The notes beneath the pieces are model-generated. The model made no database searches and was not told the origin of the DNA. It saw nothing but the letters and a program-made list of their open reading frames with translations. From Zelopaecilomyces penicillatus (taxonomy: Eukaryota > Ascomycota > Sordariomycetes > Hypocreales > Pseudodiploosporaceae), in contig VCCP01000001.1 of NCBI GenBank assembly GCA_005765155.1, forward strand, positions 6,324,001 through 6,388,000: a stretch of 64,000 nt of DNA. Reading direction: 5' to 3'. Position numbers and translations under genes: made by a program. Below are positions 49,701 to 62,280 of this stretch, piece by piece (within the stretch, counting starts at the first letter, position 1; every line of letters begins with the position of its first letter).

Positions 49701-51363
49701 GCTTCAATTCGCAAGTCTAGACCATCCAAGACTTTGACATGAGGACGAGTTGGATAAGCAAAGACGATATTGTCCATAATGATATCTTCGGACGCAGATA
49801 CATCAGGGTCTTTGAGGTGGCCTTTGTTTGGCTGTGGCGCGTCGATGACAGTAAAGAACTGGCAGGCTGCCACTGTTGCTTTGCCTATAGCAAGTAAAGG
49901 CGTGGATGTTCGCTCAAGGGAAAAAACAATCATCATGATAGACAGCAAGACTCTAAGTAGAATGTTAGCATCAGGGGACAAACTGTGGGTCTGTCACATC
50001 TTCATACACCACAATTGTTTCCACACCATCAATGCCATTACTCTTTTCAACAACTGATTTCGTGCCGTACCAAAAGGCTAGTCCAAAAGCACTGAAAATG
50101 CCGAAAAACTGCGTACAGTTAGAAAAGTATTTCAATATTAGGAATGCGAGAAAGTCCCTACAATCAGGCCAAATTGCAAGGCAATCAATGGGGATATAAA
50201 CTGGGAGTGCTTCTTGGCTTCTTCAACAAACTTGGCATATTTTGTGGACATGCGTTTTTCTGCGCCACAGGCTGCTATCATTCTAATACTTGCCATAGAT
50301 TCGCTGGCAATCTCTGATGATTTTGCTTCAGACTATGTAAAAAGATTAGAGTTCCAATTCATGAATAGAAAAGGGGTTTGGCGTGACCAACAAGTGCAAA
50401 TCTGCCATGACCGGCAATAATAAAAGGCAGAAGGGTCCCCAAAGTTAACATGATGAACAAAATAGCTGACGATGTTACGAGGGAGAGGACCCAGCTTTTC
50501 GTAAAGGCTATGATTAGTGCCGAGATAAGAGTTGCATTGTATTCGACCAGTACACCCAGCTTTTCACTTATCCCTAGCTGGAGGGTATTGCTGGAGGAAG
50601 TGATAGTTGATGTCGCTAAACCAGAGGGCATGGAGTCCAAAACATGAATATTCTGTGAGAGAAGAGCTGAGAGGTAATGCAGTCGGATCGCAGACGAAAG
50701 TCTAATACCAATCATGCGAAAGGCGAACTTGTTGGTGTAGTTTAGTAACAAACGAGCAAGGAAGAGAAAAAACATGTACAAACTAACGCAAGTTTTAGTT
50801 GATGTGGAGGGCGGTTTGTAGGAGGAGGTCGTAATGCTTTAACTTACGCCAGCTTATCCAGAGTATTTCGAAACCGTTCTTTATCGATGCCATTTGTTCC
50901 GAAATCACTGAAACTGCCCACAAATTTTCCTAGGCGAATGTTGTTAAAATTATTATAATAGATTAAGAAACCTACAGTTCAGAAAAAATAAAACTCACCA
51001 AAAACAACATTCATTAGTGGAAGAGTGATGCCGGCTCCAATAGACGCAAAGAAGCCCCCCGCATATGCGACAAAGTCCCATTTCGTCGCATATTGAAAGA
51101 CGCGCTGTGACAAGACTGTGAGTTTCGTACGGCCACAAGGGGGTTAACTGTTTATGGATTTTTTTTTTTTATATTGCACACATACTCACCAGATAGTCTT
51201 TGAAGGAGGCTAATCGTTGAGGCCGAGGTTTGCGCTCAGGGGTGGTGGTATTGCCCTGTACATCCGTGTTGGTTGTGACAGGCGCTGTCGCTTGCATCTG
51301 CTTCTCATCAACGGGAGGGAGGGGGGAGCTGCTGCTCGGTTGACCAGCTTTGACCTCATCCAT
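46799..51363 (-). CDS. full-length ABCB/MDR-type ABC exporter
   Basis: Ten exons (51190-51363, 50999-51104, 50848-50929, 50392-50782, 50162-50332, 50008-50108, 49223-49952, 47512-49166, 46888-47443, 46799-46825) join in phase to 1330 residues, the normal full-transporter length. Order is membrane domain 1, ATPase 1, membrane domain 2, ATPase 2. ATPase 1 has Walker A GASGSGKS (434-441), Q-loop TQEPFLF, signature LSGGQRQR (about 598) and Walker B ILILDEATS. ATPase 2 has GASGSGKSS, LSGGQKQR and ILLLDEATS. Both catalytic glutamates are intact, so both sites should hydrolyse ATP. A Lys-then-Glu-rich insertion (about 452-507) separates Walker A from the Q-loop of ATPase 1. The N-terminus (about 58 residues) is Pro/Thr-rich and cytosolic. 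One donor (GTTGGT at 50391) is weak. Probable plasma-membrane or vacuolar efflux pump; substrate unknown. Confidence 0.93.
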
Positions 51364-53272
51364 AGGTACGTATTACTGCTCACTTCCAGTCCAGAACGCG
51401 GATGAGAAAGAAGGAGAAAATCAACTGGAGATGGAGCAGACTAGCTTGCATATTTGATGACGCCTGGTTCTGAGGCAGCTGCGCCAACGGTCGTGCCTGG
51501 ATGCGCCGCCATTTGCTTGGCCTGACCCGATGAATAATACGGCCACAGGTAGAATTGGTAAACCGGTTGACTAGTCGTATTCGGGAGACCTTCTACTAGC
51601 ACGAACACCAATACCTCGAGATACAATGCCGTGTAGGTGTGCAAGACAATGTTACTGTACCCAGGCGAGGGCCAGCTAGGTGTCAACATTACCTCAATAG
51701 CTGTTCCCAGCAAGGGGCATTTATTGGACATCATGTGGTCGAGGCGACACCCGCTCATGCCTGCTAGCGCCAGCTTTCCAGGGCGGCCTCAGGGAATCTC
51801 CTCTATGCGAGCAATGCGAATTTGTTAATACTACGCTGTAATGACTTATTACAGCCTTACAGGTAGATGCCTGTCCCTGTAGCTGTATTTGTAAACATTA
51901 TCCGTTGTAATATGGCCACACTAAAAAAGAAAACGCGACAACTAATCTTTATCGTCTCAATTATCTCCAACTTTAAATACACAGCTTGCCTACTTACAAG
52001 CTACAACTATATATTACGAGTCAATCAACATAGACAAGTAGATAATTAGTAAATAGTTTCGCTAGACTGTGCACAACTCAAACGAAACGCTGCAAAGCCC
52101 TTTTCTTGCCGTGTCTTGCCAAGTCTACCTGTTCATACACTACTGTACATACACATCTGGTGATCATGATCCGGGGCTGGTGACCCCTCAGTGCAGATCT
52201 GATTCTGCATGCCGTGGCTCTATACTACCCTGGGTGGCTGCCATCACAGGCCTGCAAAGGTTTACTTGTATCCCCTCCACAGATTCAGAGCAGAGTTTCA
52301 TCCCCTGAGAGTTTTTTACTGCTGCCTATAGTAAGTGCTTTGATCCCATAATTTCAGTTTGTAGAATTAGGAGAATAATTCGGTTGCCTGGCAGGCGTTG
52401 AATTAAGCTTCTTCTACCCGTGCTTACAGGGTGTTCGACCCGCTGTGGAGGGGCAGTGCAGCACTATATTTGGTTACTTACCTCTCACCATATCAAAATC
52501 TGCTACAATCTCCTTGTCAAACAACTTTCGTGCATCGTTTATTGTCTGCCTGGCCGTTCCCACCTCCTGATTTCAGGCAACTCAAAAACCGATACCATGT
52601 CTTGGCCACCCGCCCCCAAAACGGCTGCAGCATCATCGGGTGTTCAACAACCCCGAGAAGCCGGCCCCGAATGAACCTTATCTTTCTTAGGTAGTCTTGG
52701 TACATGTATATCAGTCAAGGATTGAACGCTCAAGGAACTGGGGGAGCGCCCCGGAGCCGAGAGATGCATAAGTGGGGGGTTTCGGTCCAGAACCCGAGGA
52801 GCCGCTCCGATGTTACCGACTCCATGACATCGTCATAGACTCGACTCGTCTCTAGTAGACGACGACGACGACGACTTAACTTCCATACATATACAGTGCC
52901 CATTTAACTTTAGAGTTGCTCGCAGCACAGCCAAAATGCCCCCGGGTGCTCAAGAGAGTCCGGGAGGGAAATGCTCACTCAAATTCGGTTCATGGGCTGC
53001 TTCAGCTGTGGCGTCAAATTGTCAAAAATCACTTTGTCACTCATAGACTGCCAAGCTTCGGCATGCGGCTAGCATTCAGAGCTCCAAACGGGGGCATTTT
53101 GGCAACACGTGCCAGGCGCCGCTGGATTGGCAATCAGCTCACGAAGTTCGGGATGAGATGCAAATGGACCTCTGCACTAATAACAAGAATTTGAAAATGA
53201 GAACTCTTTGCTCCTCTTCTTATTTTATTCTATTACGTGACACATAGGAATATATATAGTTGATGGCAGAGG
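51364..53272. other. 1.9 kb intergenic region upstream of the ABC transporter
   Basis: No supportable gene. Contains the transporter promoter, AT-rich sequence near 51.9-52.1 kb and a (GAC)6 tract at 52858. Open frames are short and featureless. Confidence 0.6.
52858..52875. repeat. (GAC)6 microsatellite
   Basis: Six perfect GAC triplets. Confidence 0.9.
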
Positions 53273-54634
53273 TTACGTCGCCTTGATTTTCCACAGATTG
53301 TCCAACTCCTTGAGGATGCTGGATGCTTGTGTCATGACAAAATCATGGTTGCCATGAAGCACTCTCCAGACTACATGATCTTTACCACCTACAAGTGGAA
53401 GGCCTTCGCGCTCGTAATATTCGGCATCAATTATCTCGTCGCCTTCCGCTAGAATAATAGCCGTGGCCCCTGGCTTTCGTTGAGCCAGAAGTTTCCAGCT
53501 CTCATGCTGCTCTGTGAGTGGGGCATTACGGATGGAGCTCAAAAATGAAGGAATGAACCCTGCGTGGTGTACTACCATCCAGCGTATGTAGAGTAGGACA
53601 TGATGCTCCAAGGGCGTAAGATTCTCGTCCTTAGTGAGATCAGCAGCCTCTGCAACGGCAATCTCAACCGGTCCAACTGAGCTGGGCCCTGGGACTCGCG
53701 CCTTTGTCGCAGAGGCAAGAGGCTGCTGGAGGCGGAACCGGGCAAGGTACGCTAGGATACGCTCAGGAACGTGGCCAGATCTGAACAGGAAACGTTGAAT
53801 GAGTCCAAACGTCTCTGTGCGGACGAGTCCGGCGGGGGCAAGTAGGACAAGTGAAGACACAACATGAGGGAAAGTGACGGCAAAGTGAACAGCAATGCCT
53901 CCGCCGAGAGAGTACCCAATGAGGCGAAAGGCATCGTCGCCGGTCCACGCTAGAGAGCTGGATGCCAAAACAAGCAAAATCTGGGATGTGTATAGGCGAT
54001 CATCGTGAGGTAGATCACCCACGCCATCCGTGAACCCTCTGCCGAAGAGATCCTATAAGTGCGCCAGAACAAACATAATTTAGCCTCAAAGATTCTAAAC
54101 AAACCCAAACTTCACAGAGAAAAGGGGAAGATTTACAAATAGCATAACTCGACAGCCACGGTTGACTAAACCATGGGCAATGCGTGTGAGAGTGATACAT
54201 GGTGTGCTGATGCCATGCACCAACAACACCTTGGGCCCCGAAACCGGTCCCCATTCATACACCCGAATAGACCCATACTAATGAAATGAAAAATGATAGT
54301 CAGTTAGCTAGGTAAATAGCAGTATCTTTTGTACTTTCCATATAGGGAGAAGAGAGGGGGCTTCTATTCTCGTCCTTACCGGTGTCTCTACATCTCTAGC
54401 CCCCGGAAACTGATCCGGTCGATAGACCAGCTTGGCCAAATCCTCCTTCGAAGTATGCGGAATCACAGTCTTCAACGGGCTAGGCAGCACCCTGGCCCAT
54501 CGCGGCCACAACGCCGACCTAGCGAAGACCAAAGCAGCGGCGGTTGCAATAACAGTGGTGGTGAGAGCCAGAGCTGTATGTGACGCAGTAGGCCACCGAA
54601 ACAGACTGCTGCTGCTAGACGCGGCGGAATCCAT
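53273..54634 (-). CDS. membrane-anchored alpha/beta hydrolase
   Basis: Three exons (54380-54634, 54137-54277, 53273-54052) give 391 residues. A single hydrophobic N-terminal segment (about 17-38, Ala/Thr/Val-rich) looks like a membrane anchor. The hydrolase fold follows: VLLVHGIS (oxyanion region), DLFGRGFTDG, nucleophile elbow GYSLGGG with Ser180, a probable acid in EGDEIID, and catalytic His in GNHDFV near the C-terminus. The middle helical stretch (about 205-300) is the variable lid, so substrate cannot be predicted; lipids or small esters are plausible. Both introns are in phase 0. Same strand as the ABC exporter and the transcription factor, but intergenic distances (1-2 kb) do not suggest co-transcription. 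Confidence 0.88.
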
Positions 54635-55681
54635 TGGGATCTCGCTACCAAAGAGTTTGACGATGCGGTTGTCGGCCCGGTGTTTTTAATTGCAGTACTT
54701 CAAGGCACACAAAAGATGTATGTATGTAGCGCAGTAGCACCACGACTTTCTCTTCCCCTTCCTGACCCCCCCTCGCCTTCTTCTCACCCTATTCCACTTG
54801 GATACTAACCTGTTGGGTTATAAAATGGGAATTGGGGGGGGTAAAAAGTCCTTGCTCGGCAGCGGCGGAAGAGAGGGAAAGACCCCTGAAGATGGAAAGG
54901 CCGGGATAAAAAAGAGAGTCAAGAAGTACTACGTAGCGAAAGTCCAAGAACGAAAAGAAAAGTGAAAGAAAAGGCCTGGGGAATACGAATCCTTGCAGCA
55001 GATGTGGTCTTTTTTTGCCCGCGGATGATTTGTCTCAAGTCGTAGATGAGTTTATTAAAGGTACATGTTCAGGTGGGTGAATCGGAGGCATTTGCCGGTG
55101 TGGGTAATTTCACATGCTCTTTCCAAAGTAATCAGGGGTGGGTTGTTGCTTTGTCGGCTGCGGAGTGCTTACCTGCACCACGGTAGGTATTCGGGTAGCC
55201 TACTAGAACTAAACGGAGCGCTGTAGTCTCTAAAGAACATCCAATGTATTATTACAACTACCTACCTCTTAGGTACCGTAGCATTTGATGGGTATGAGGT
55301 GACAGATGGAAGTTGACGTCAACAATGAACAAATACTCATATCGCTCAATGCAATAAACTTACATTAGCTAGAAATTCACGCAGCCCATGTATTTCTTTT
55401 TCGTGTATTTGGAAAAGTATGTTGGTGCAAAATACCGCTATATTGTTCAACCAAAACAAGTTGAATGAGAATTCCATTACCTGACAATAACATTCAAGAT
55501 GGGTGGGTATATTGGTCGTGTTCGCCATTTTCAAGCACAAATAAGTCTTTGTCTTCCAATCCCCCTTTCACTCCATACCCCATATAAGGTAACCGTAAAC
55601 CGCATCGCTTTTCAAACCCAGCCTCTCGCAGAAACCACTTAGCATAAATTGGGACAGTCGTATATAACAGAGACCACAAAC
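54635..55681. other. intergenic region, hydrolase promoter
   Basis: 1.05 kb between the hydrolase start and the 3' end of the transcription factor gene. Purine-rich GAAAAG-type tracts at 54.9 kb and TAGGTA-type words near 55.2 kb. No gene seen. Confidence 0.6.
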
Positions 55682-58600
55682 TCAGCCTAAACCGACTGCC
55701 CAGGCAGCGTTTCCAAGCTGCTTAATCAGTCCACAGAGATTTTCCACAATTGGCGGCAAGACATCGTGGCCATGCTTGAAATTGGATTGTAAAATCTCCT
55801 GGGTAATCTCCATACACAAGCGTGGATCGTAAAGTGATGCTTCAGTTGCCGTGCCATGTATAACAGAACCTCGAATAAGTGGTCGCCCCTGTTCAAACCC
55901 GAGAAACCTCTGAATCAAGTTGGCATCCGATCCGTCCAAGTAAACGGCATCATATGAATACTGTACAGGCATGGTCTGCTGGCGATTAGCCCGTATCACA
56001 ACACCATACGTCCACAGGGCGAGTGATGCATGATGAACTGCCACGGCGTAAAAGTCCTTCAGGTGGCCCGACGGGAAGAGCTTGGCGTGCCTTAAAATCT
56101 GACCGGCATACCACACCGCTGAGCGAGCCTCTGAACTGGATGCCCATTCCTGTAAAACTGGATACACACGACGGGCCTGGTCCTCTCCCTCTTTGCCAGA
56201 AAATATTTGCAAGTCATCCAAGGACACGTGCAGGTTCATCATGAGCAGGTTTAGAATAACATGCTCTTGCGCAGAAACATCCTGCCATTCCGATGCTATG
56301 AACTGAAATGTCTGCAAGTCTCGGACAAGTTCTTGATGTCGAGAACTGAGTAGCAAGTTAGGGTTTCTCTTCGAGTAGGAGCGAAAGTTATGCACGGCGC
56401 TCAATTGCCGATATTCCAGAATCAGCGACCAAAATCCGTGGAGGAAAATCGAAATCGAAAACTGCATATCCAGCTGCAGATTATTGGTAAGAAACAGGTG
56501 TATGTCATGAAACAAGTCGCCAACGGACGGCGCTCTCCTCGTCTGGTCCACATTTCTTTGCAGATATTGTGTTTTCCACTCCGAGGCCGTCTGTGCAAAC
56601 CACAACTCTCTAGGTTCTGGAAGAGGCAGCGTCAACTCAGCATATGACATGCACGGGTTTGTTAGCGCCGTCATGGATATCTGGGCCTCCCGAATATAGC
56701 AATGAAAAACAAGTCTGCCTTATTGTTAGCATGAATTAGACTGGATGGAGGAAAATTAATCAAGCATACCTTTTCCATTGCTCCATTCCCACCCATAGCC
56801 TCCACTTCTCCTCCAAGATTGCACCCTCGTCAGTCGGGTCAACAGTTACGACTGGGTAAGTCGATCGCTGGAACTTTCGGCGGTATCGCATCATCTAATA
56901 AGAGGTTGAGTACTACCGTTATGCCAACTCTACATGAAAAGTTTTGAACTTACAGTGACTGGAATTACGAGGTGGCATTCCGCGATTTCCATTTTTCGGC
57001 GATTACCACTCCAGAGACCTAGGTCCTGCCCAAGTACAAGGGACTGTACAAGACCGAGGTTTTGAATCGCAGTATTATTTTCTTCAAACTATTCAGGGGT
57101 TAGTCGTCAAATCCTTTCTTTACAAGGAGTCTGCAGAACCATCCTACCCGTGCCGGAATCGTAATACCTAGTTTGACCATTGTAAGCTTCTATTCTCATA
57201 TCTCATCTGGCGATCAAAAATTGCACTTACGAACTGCCTCTTGAACAGCGAAGCCGAATTTCCGTAGTGTTGGTACTGGCATCAAAACCGCACCAGCAGC
57301 GGCAGCAACTCCAATCCACTCCGGCCATTGGTTATTCAGAGAAAAAGTAGGGAAATGAATCCAAGACGATACTTGGCATGCATGTGATGCAAGAAAGATA
57401 TGAACCATGGTATCCATTACATCAAGAGATGGGAATGAGGCGGCTACACGACTAGTCGTTGCATTTTGACGGCAGGTGGACAGCACAATAGCCAAAACTC
57501 TGTCGCGTCCAGATTGGTCTAGTTTCTCCCGGATAACTCTTTCAAGTCGCTGTCGGCTTTCCTGATACTGAACACTGGCCGTGTCCGCAACAGGAACTGG
57601 GAGGTTTCCCTGTTCCTTATATCCGCTGTCGTGGTTCGCTGGATCCCACTGCCAAGGAGATTCCGTCCAAGCCTTCACGAGATTATGTCGCATCTGCGCG
57701 ATCTCCGCCGAGCTTTGCGAGCATTGGGGCGCTATTTCCAGTGTTGGGGGTAAGCTACCGTCGGTCAAGGGATCGAGGTTCCAGTGGTCCAGGAGGCCAA
57801 AATCCATATCGGTAAGCTCCATATTGGTATCATCGCAAAAGTCCAAGACCGCCAGGCCCTGAGGGTCGGCCAGTTTGGAGGGGTCAAAAGGTTGCTGATA
57901 AAGAACGTCCCGCAAGAAGTCAAAGAATGGCACATGGTTGAAATCCATGATATTAGCTTGTTGGGGGTCAAAGGGGGGCGGCATATGGTCTGTAATTCCT
58001 AATCATAGGTTAGTTCTCGCCGTTCTTCTTCCCCGAGCGCTTCTTTTCTCCTGAAAGCGCCAAAGTCTAGTACAAAACATACCTTGATCTCCACCAGTAT
58101 CCGGGGTTGGCAACTGGCTGTTTTCACTCTTCAGTGGGGTAGATTGTGATATTGGAGTAGTGATGTTGGTGTTGGTGGCCTCGTAGGTAGATGTCGAGGC
58201 CGGTGGCTGTCGTGGTTGACAGTGTGAAGCTGGCGATGAGTCTGCAGACTCTCCCGAGATGGAAGATGCTGCGGCCAAAGGGTTCGCAGCAGCAGTGTGA
58301 GCGTTCGCAGAGAGGTGGACAAGGTGCATAGCCGCTGTCGAGCCAGATTCCGACGAAACACATGTCAGCTTTCGATTGATACAACGCTGACAGGGTTTGG
58401 TATCGTCGCACTTGACGCGAGCAGTAGCGCAAGGACGACAAGCCTGAGAAACCCGACCAGGGCCTGGCGATGAAGTGGTCCGTCGACGTTTTTTATTTGG
58501 AGTATCGTTTTCGTGATTGGCAACATGGCGTCGCAAGAGGTCCTTGCGGGCGAACGACTTCTTGCAAATGTCGCAAGCAAACCGCCTACCTAGAGTATGC

Positions 58601-58905
58601 GTCTGAACATGTCGAACAAGGTGTTCTGGCCGTGAATAGGATCGTCCACAATCGCGACAGGCGTATAGATTATTGCCACTATGGCCCGGACGGGAGGATG
58701 TTGGCGAGGCTTGTGTCTGGCTCGAGGGTGGGCCAGAGTTCGTCGACCCAATTGACGAAGCGGCAGGGTCTTGAGCCAAGGCTGTCGATGTCGAGGAAGC
58801 ACCAGCAGCAGCGTCGCGGACTGGGTAAGACGATGTTGAGTCAAGTTGAGGGTCAGAACCAGGCCTCGGAGGGTCGAGAATGTGCGACAATGACGGTCCG
58901 GCCAT
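55682..58905 (-). CDS. transcription factor with two C2H2 fingers plus a Zn2Cys6 cluster
   Basis: Six exons (58083-58905, 57231-57998, 57148-57167, 56954-57088, 56770-56894, 55682-56714) splice in phase to 967 residues. Two C2H2 fingers lie at about 81-103 and 109-131, a basic NKKRRRT stretch (137-143) suits nuclear import, and a Zn2Cys6 binuclear cluster (ACRPC...CQRCINRKLTC, about 155-182) follows. A Ser/Thr/Pro/Ala-rich linker leads to a fungal-specific regulatory domain (about 380-900) with blocks such as LGQDLGLWSGNRRKMEIAE and MRYRRKFQRS. Exon 3 is only 20 nt; it is needed to keep the frame between EAVR and FEENN. Combined C2H2/Zn2Cys6 factors occur in filamentous fungi; target genes are unknown here. 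The upstream 3.4 kb is gene-free and may hold a large promoter. Confidence 0.92.
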
Positions 58906-61900
58906 GATTGACTATGGCTACGGAGCAGTGCCGGCGAGCTCCGGAGCAGCCCAATCACGAAGCGAAAGCGCACATGGGCAAGCAGAAGGTAACCAAGAGT
59001 ACGACGATCTCGAATACCGGAAGAAGATGCAAGCGTGGCGAGATCAAGAAAAGCGGGAGAAGAACAGTGACGGCGAGAGCCACGGCTGGACTACGACGGC
59101 GCGTGAGGGCCAGACGACAAGACGGGGAATTTAGATGGCGTTTGAGCCCGACAATCGAGATGGTGTTGAGATAGCTATTTCTGTTGGACGAGGGTGAGAG
59201 AATCCCTACGAAGCTATGGTAGGACAGCAGGCCATCTACGGCCGGGGGATGGAGTCGAGGAGTCCGAGGATGGTGTGGGCGGTGGTTGAAAGGGTACAAC
59301 TACTTCAATGGGTGGATGGATGTAGGTACAGGCAGGGATGGGAGCGTCGGGATGTCGGGGTGTGTGTGGGCTGCAGGGCCGTTCCAGTTAGCACTGTACA
59401 TAGAGAGCCTGTGCGTCCCCAGATCCGGCCGAAAGAGAGCCTGGCAGCCGCTAGAGTGCAGTAGCTACACAGTGTTAAGAGTCTGCAGTTCGCACGCCCC
59501 TCGGTTTCGGCTACGCACCTCGCTCGTACTATCAACAGTAGTATTGAAATTGCCGGTAACAGAGCTCGGTGTATAGAAGGAATCGTTTTCCCGGCACCAG
59601 CTAGGCCGAGCCCATGCATGTTGTTTCTGCCATTTCACCATGCGTTTCCATCAGATAGTGACTGACTTAGTTAGTACACCCACTGTAGGTACCTTAAAGA
59701 CAGTGGTGGACAGTAGATCGACATTTACATTAGACCAACACCTCTTCACCAAACCTTCACGATAGTGTCAAGCACTGAAGCAGGGGCTAGAGTGACTTCC
59801 AGCCCTATCTATAAAGTATTGCCCGATGTCATTTGTCCACCTGTATTTTTTTTATTTGCCCAATCTACGCATGGTATTATTCACAGCCACCTCAACCTTC
59901 ACTGTTTCCCCTGATCGCTGGGTGTGTTTCCCCGGCCGCTTGGTGGTCAAAGCAGACCTAGCTTATCCACGCCGCCGGCGAACCAACGCCACAAACACCC
60001 ACTCACCCACCAAAAGACGAGAGATGCCCCAGTTGAGTTACTGGCCGCTTTTCCCGAATTGCTCGGCGACTTGCAAACGTAGGGCCACGCGGCAGTGTAT
60101 TACGTAGGTAAGTAGGCTGGGCAGGGAGTATTCTATCCAGGTCGGTTTTGGACCCCAGCTCGAATCGCGGCCAACGACTGCCGCTGCCAGGGTATCTCTG
60201 CCCGTCCCGCGCTCCCAACGGTTAAGAATCCAATAGATGAATACGGCCATGCCTTTAGTTGCCATATTGAGCCGGCACCAACAATCAATAATGCCATGTA
60301 CCTCAAACCTCTTATTCATGGCGTGATCCGAAACACTGTGTCTGGCGGCAACCATCTTGTGCAGTATGGTACCATTACTAATAGCCAGCCGGTCGCCCGT
60401 CAAGTTGTCTGATGGTGTTTTAATACAGTGGGCTCTTTAGCAAGAATTGTCCAGACCTTATTAATTAGCATCCGCTGCTTTGCAAGTGGTTGACGGTGTG
60501 TGTGTGTGTGAATCTGCTTGAGACACTCCAATGAAACTCGAATCTATATTACGGGTTTGCCGCGATGGAATCTCGACAACATAGAAGCAGTGTGTATTCA
60601 GAGCAGGGTACCCTCAAGATCAAATGTCATGCCACGGACGCTTCCCCGTCGCATCCCTTTGGTCGGCCGAAACCGGAATTTTCTCCAATGATGCTAACAT
60701 GTGGTTTCCACAATTCGGATGAGCACCCCTTCCCCCGTTGTTCAAGCTCTGTAATGTACAGGCTCCAACCAAAACCTCTCTTCTCAACGCCACAAGCGCA
60801 AAGGTCAGCTTGGATGTTGGGCCATAAATACCAGCAATCGTGCGGCTTTCTCCGCTTCTAGTTGCGGCGGTGGGGTCTGAAGTTACTCCACGAGTTCACA
60901 CTGAGTTCCTCCCCGTACTGTACAATGTATACAGACTTCGACTTGCCCAATCATATATCGAACCGGGATACATTCAATCTCCGCCAGTAGCATGCGGCTC
61001 CTCATGACTGGCTTATCTGAGATCGAGAAACTGGTCAGCACTCAGAATTGACGAGAGAGTGATTGATGACAACAACTTCTCAGCCGCGATTGAACCCCTG
61101 TAATCGTCAAGTCCTGACTCTTCAAGCACCTTGGCATTGTACTTACATGACTCCAACATTTGAAACCACCCGACTCCTATTCATAATGTTCTCCAGCCAT
61201 TTAGGGTTAGCAGCAATGGCAATCACCGGGAAATGGCATTGACAGTGTTTAACAGGAATCGATGCTAATTACGGGTGAGTGGGTTGACTTTGATATCTCA
61301 TTATATCCTCGTATGGCACTCGCTCTCTTACGTGAATAGACTGTGTAATTAAGTTCAAATTTACTAAAGAAGGGTGAACACCGATGATGTAATCAATGAT
61401 TGACCATGGAGGCGAATTTTTTAAGAAGTGATTCGACTGACATCGTTTTTTAACGTCATTTTTACGTCCATTGTAGAATGTAGAGTTTGAAATTGTGTAA
61501 TGACATGATGTACTTGATGCCTCAACAGTTTATAGGTAGTAGTCAACATTCCATTGTGCCCGATTTCGTTATGCCAGTGATTCAAGCCTGACCATATGCG
61601 GTAGAGGTCTTTGAGTGATTCTGTCATACCGCTATAAGGGAAACTCAAATGCCTTCAGTTGTGTGAAATTTGTCTAAACATGAAAAATATTCTCGATGGA
61701 CTCGGGCATTTGTAGTTCTGACAAGTAATATGAGGAGGCAAGGGATGGGTATCACAGGGACAATTCAAGGCGTGCAGGTTAGGGGGTCAAAGTCCAGGTG
61801 ACAGCCTTAATAAGCAGGCGGCGCCCCACCAGACCAGATAAGCTCCAAACCGCCACAATATTGCGTGCGATAAGGCAGCACTCATCCAGACCGAACCCCG

Positions 61901-62280
61901 AGTTCGTTGCTTGTTTCGATTTTCCTGCCAGGGCGCTGCCCCATTCCATGTCAATCTGTCCGGACAATATTCTACACGATACTGGCTCGTCTACTGTCGG
62001 ACGTCTTTCCGCGTGCTTTGGATGATCATGTTCTGATAGCCTGAAGGTACGTGGCCAAGTATCATCCCCCGCAAATCCACCAACAATAAGGCGGCCCGGC
62101 TAACGCCACCATTAAGGAAGAGTCTAGGTGTTCACCATCAACCGACAGCGATTCACCAATCTCGAAGCTTTCTTCCCTATCTACGCGTCTGGAACCCCGC
62201 ATCAAAGACTTCAACGAACTCGAACCTTGGTTGGGCGAACCTCGAGTCAAATCGCCTACTGTCTCTCCTGATGCCCTATC
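58906..62280. other. 3.4 kb divergent intergenic region
   Basis: Lies between the start codons of the C2H2/Zn2Cys6 factor (minus) and the FYVE gene (plus). Frames up to 121 codons occur but none has motifs or splice support. Contains a (GT)7 tract at 60496-60509 and TAGGTA-type words near 59685 and 60110. Most likely long promoters and leaders; nothing else recognised. Confidence 0.6.
60496..60509. repeat. (GT)7 microsatellite
   Basis: Seven GT units inside the divergent intergenic region. Confidence 0.85.

Noticed and set aside
46799..58905. Exporter, hydrolase and transcription factor as a secondary-metabolite cluster
   Set aside because: No polyketide, peptide or terpene backbone enzyme and no P450 nearby; gaps of 1-2 kb and housekeeping neighbours argue against it.
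62062..62280. Upstream in-frame extension of the FYVE gene
   Set aside because: No upstream ATG in the same frame gives family-like sequence; 62281 is the first good start.
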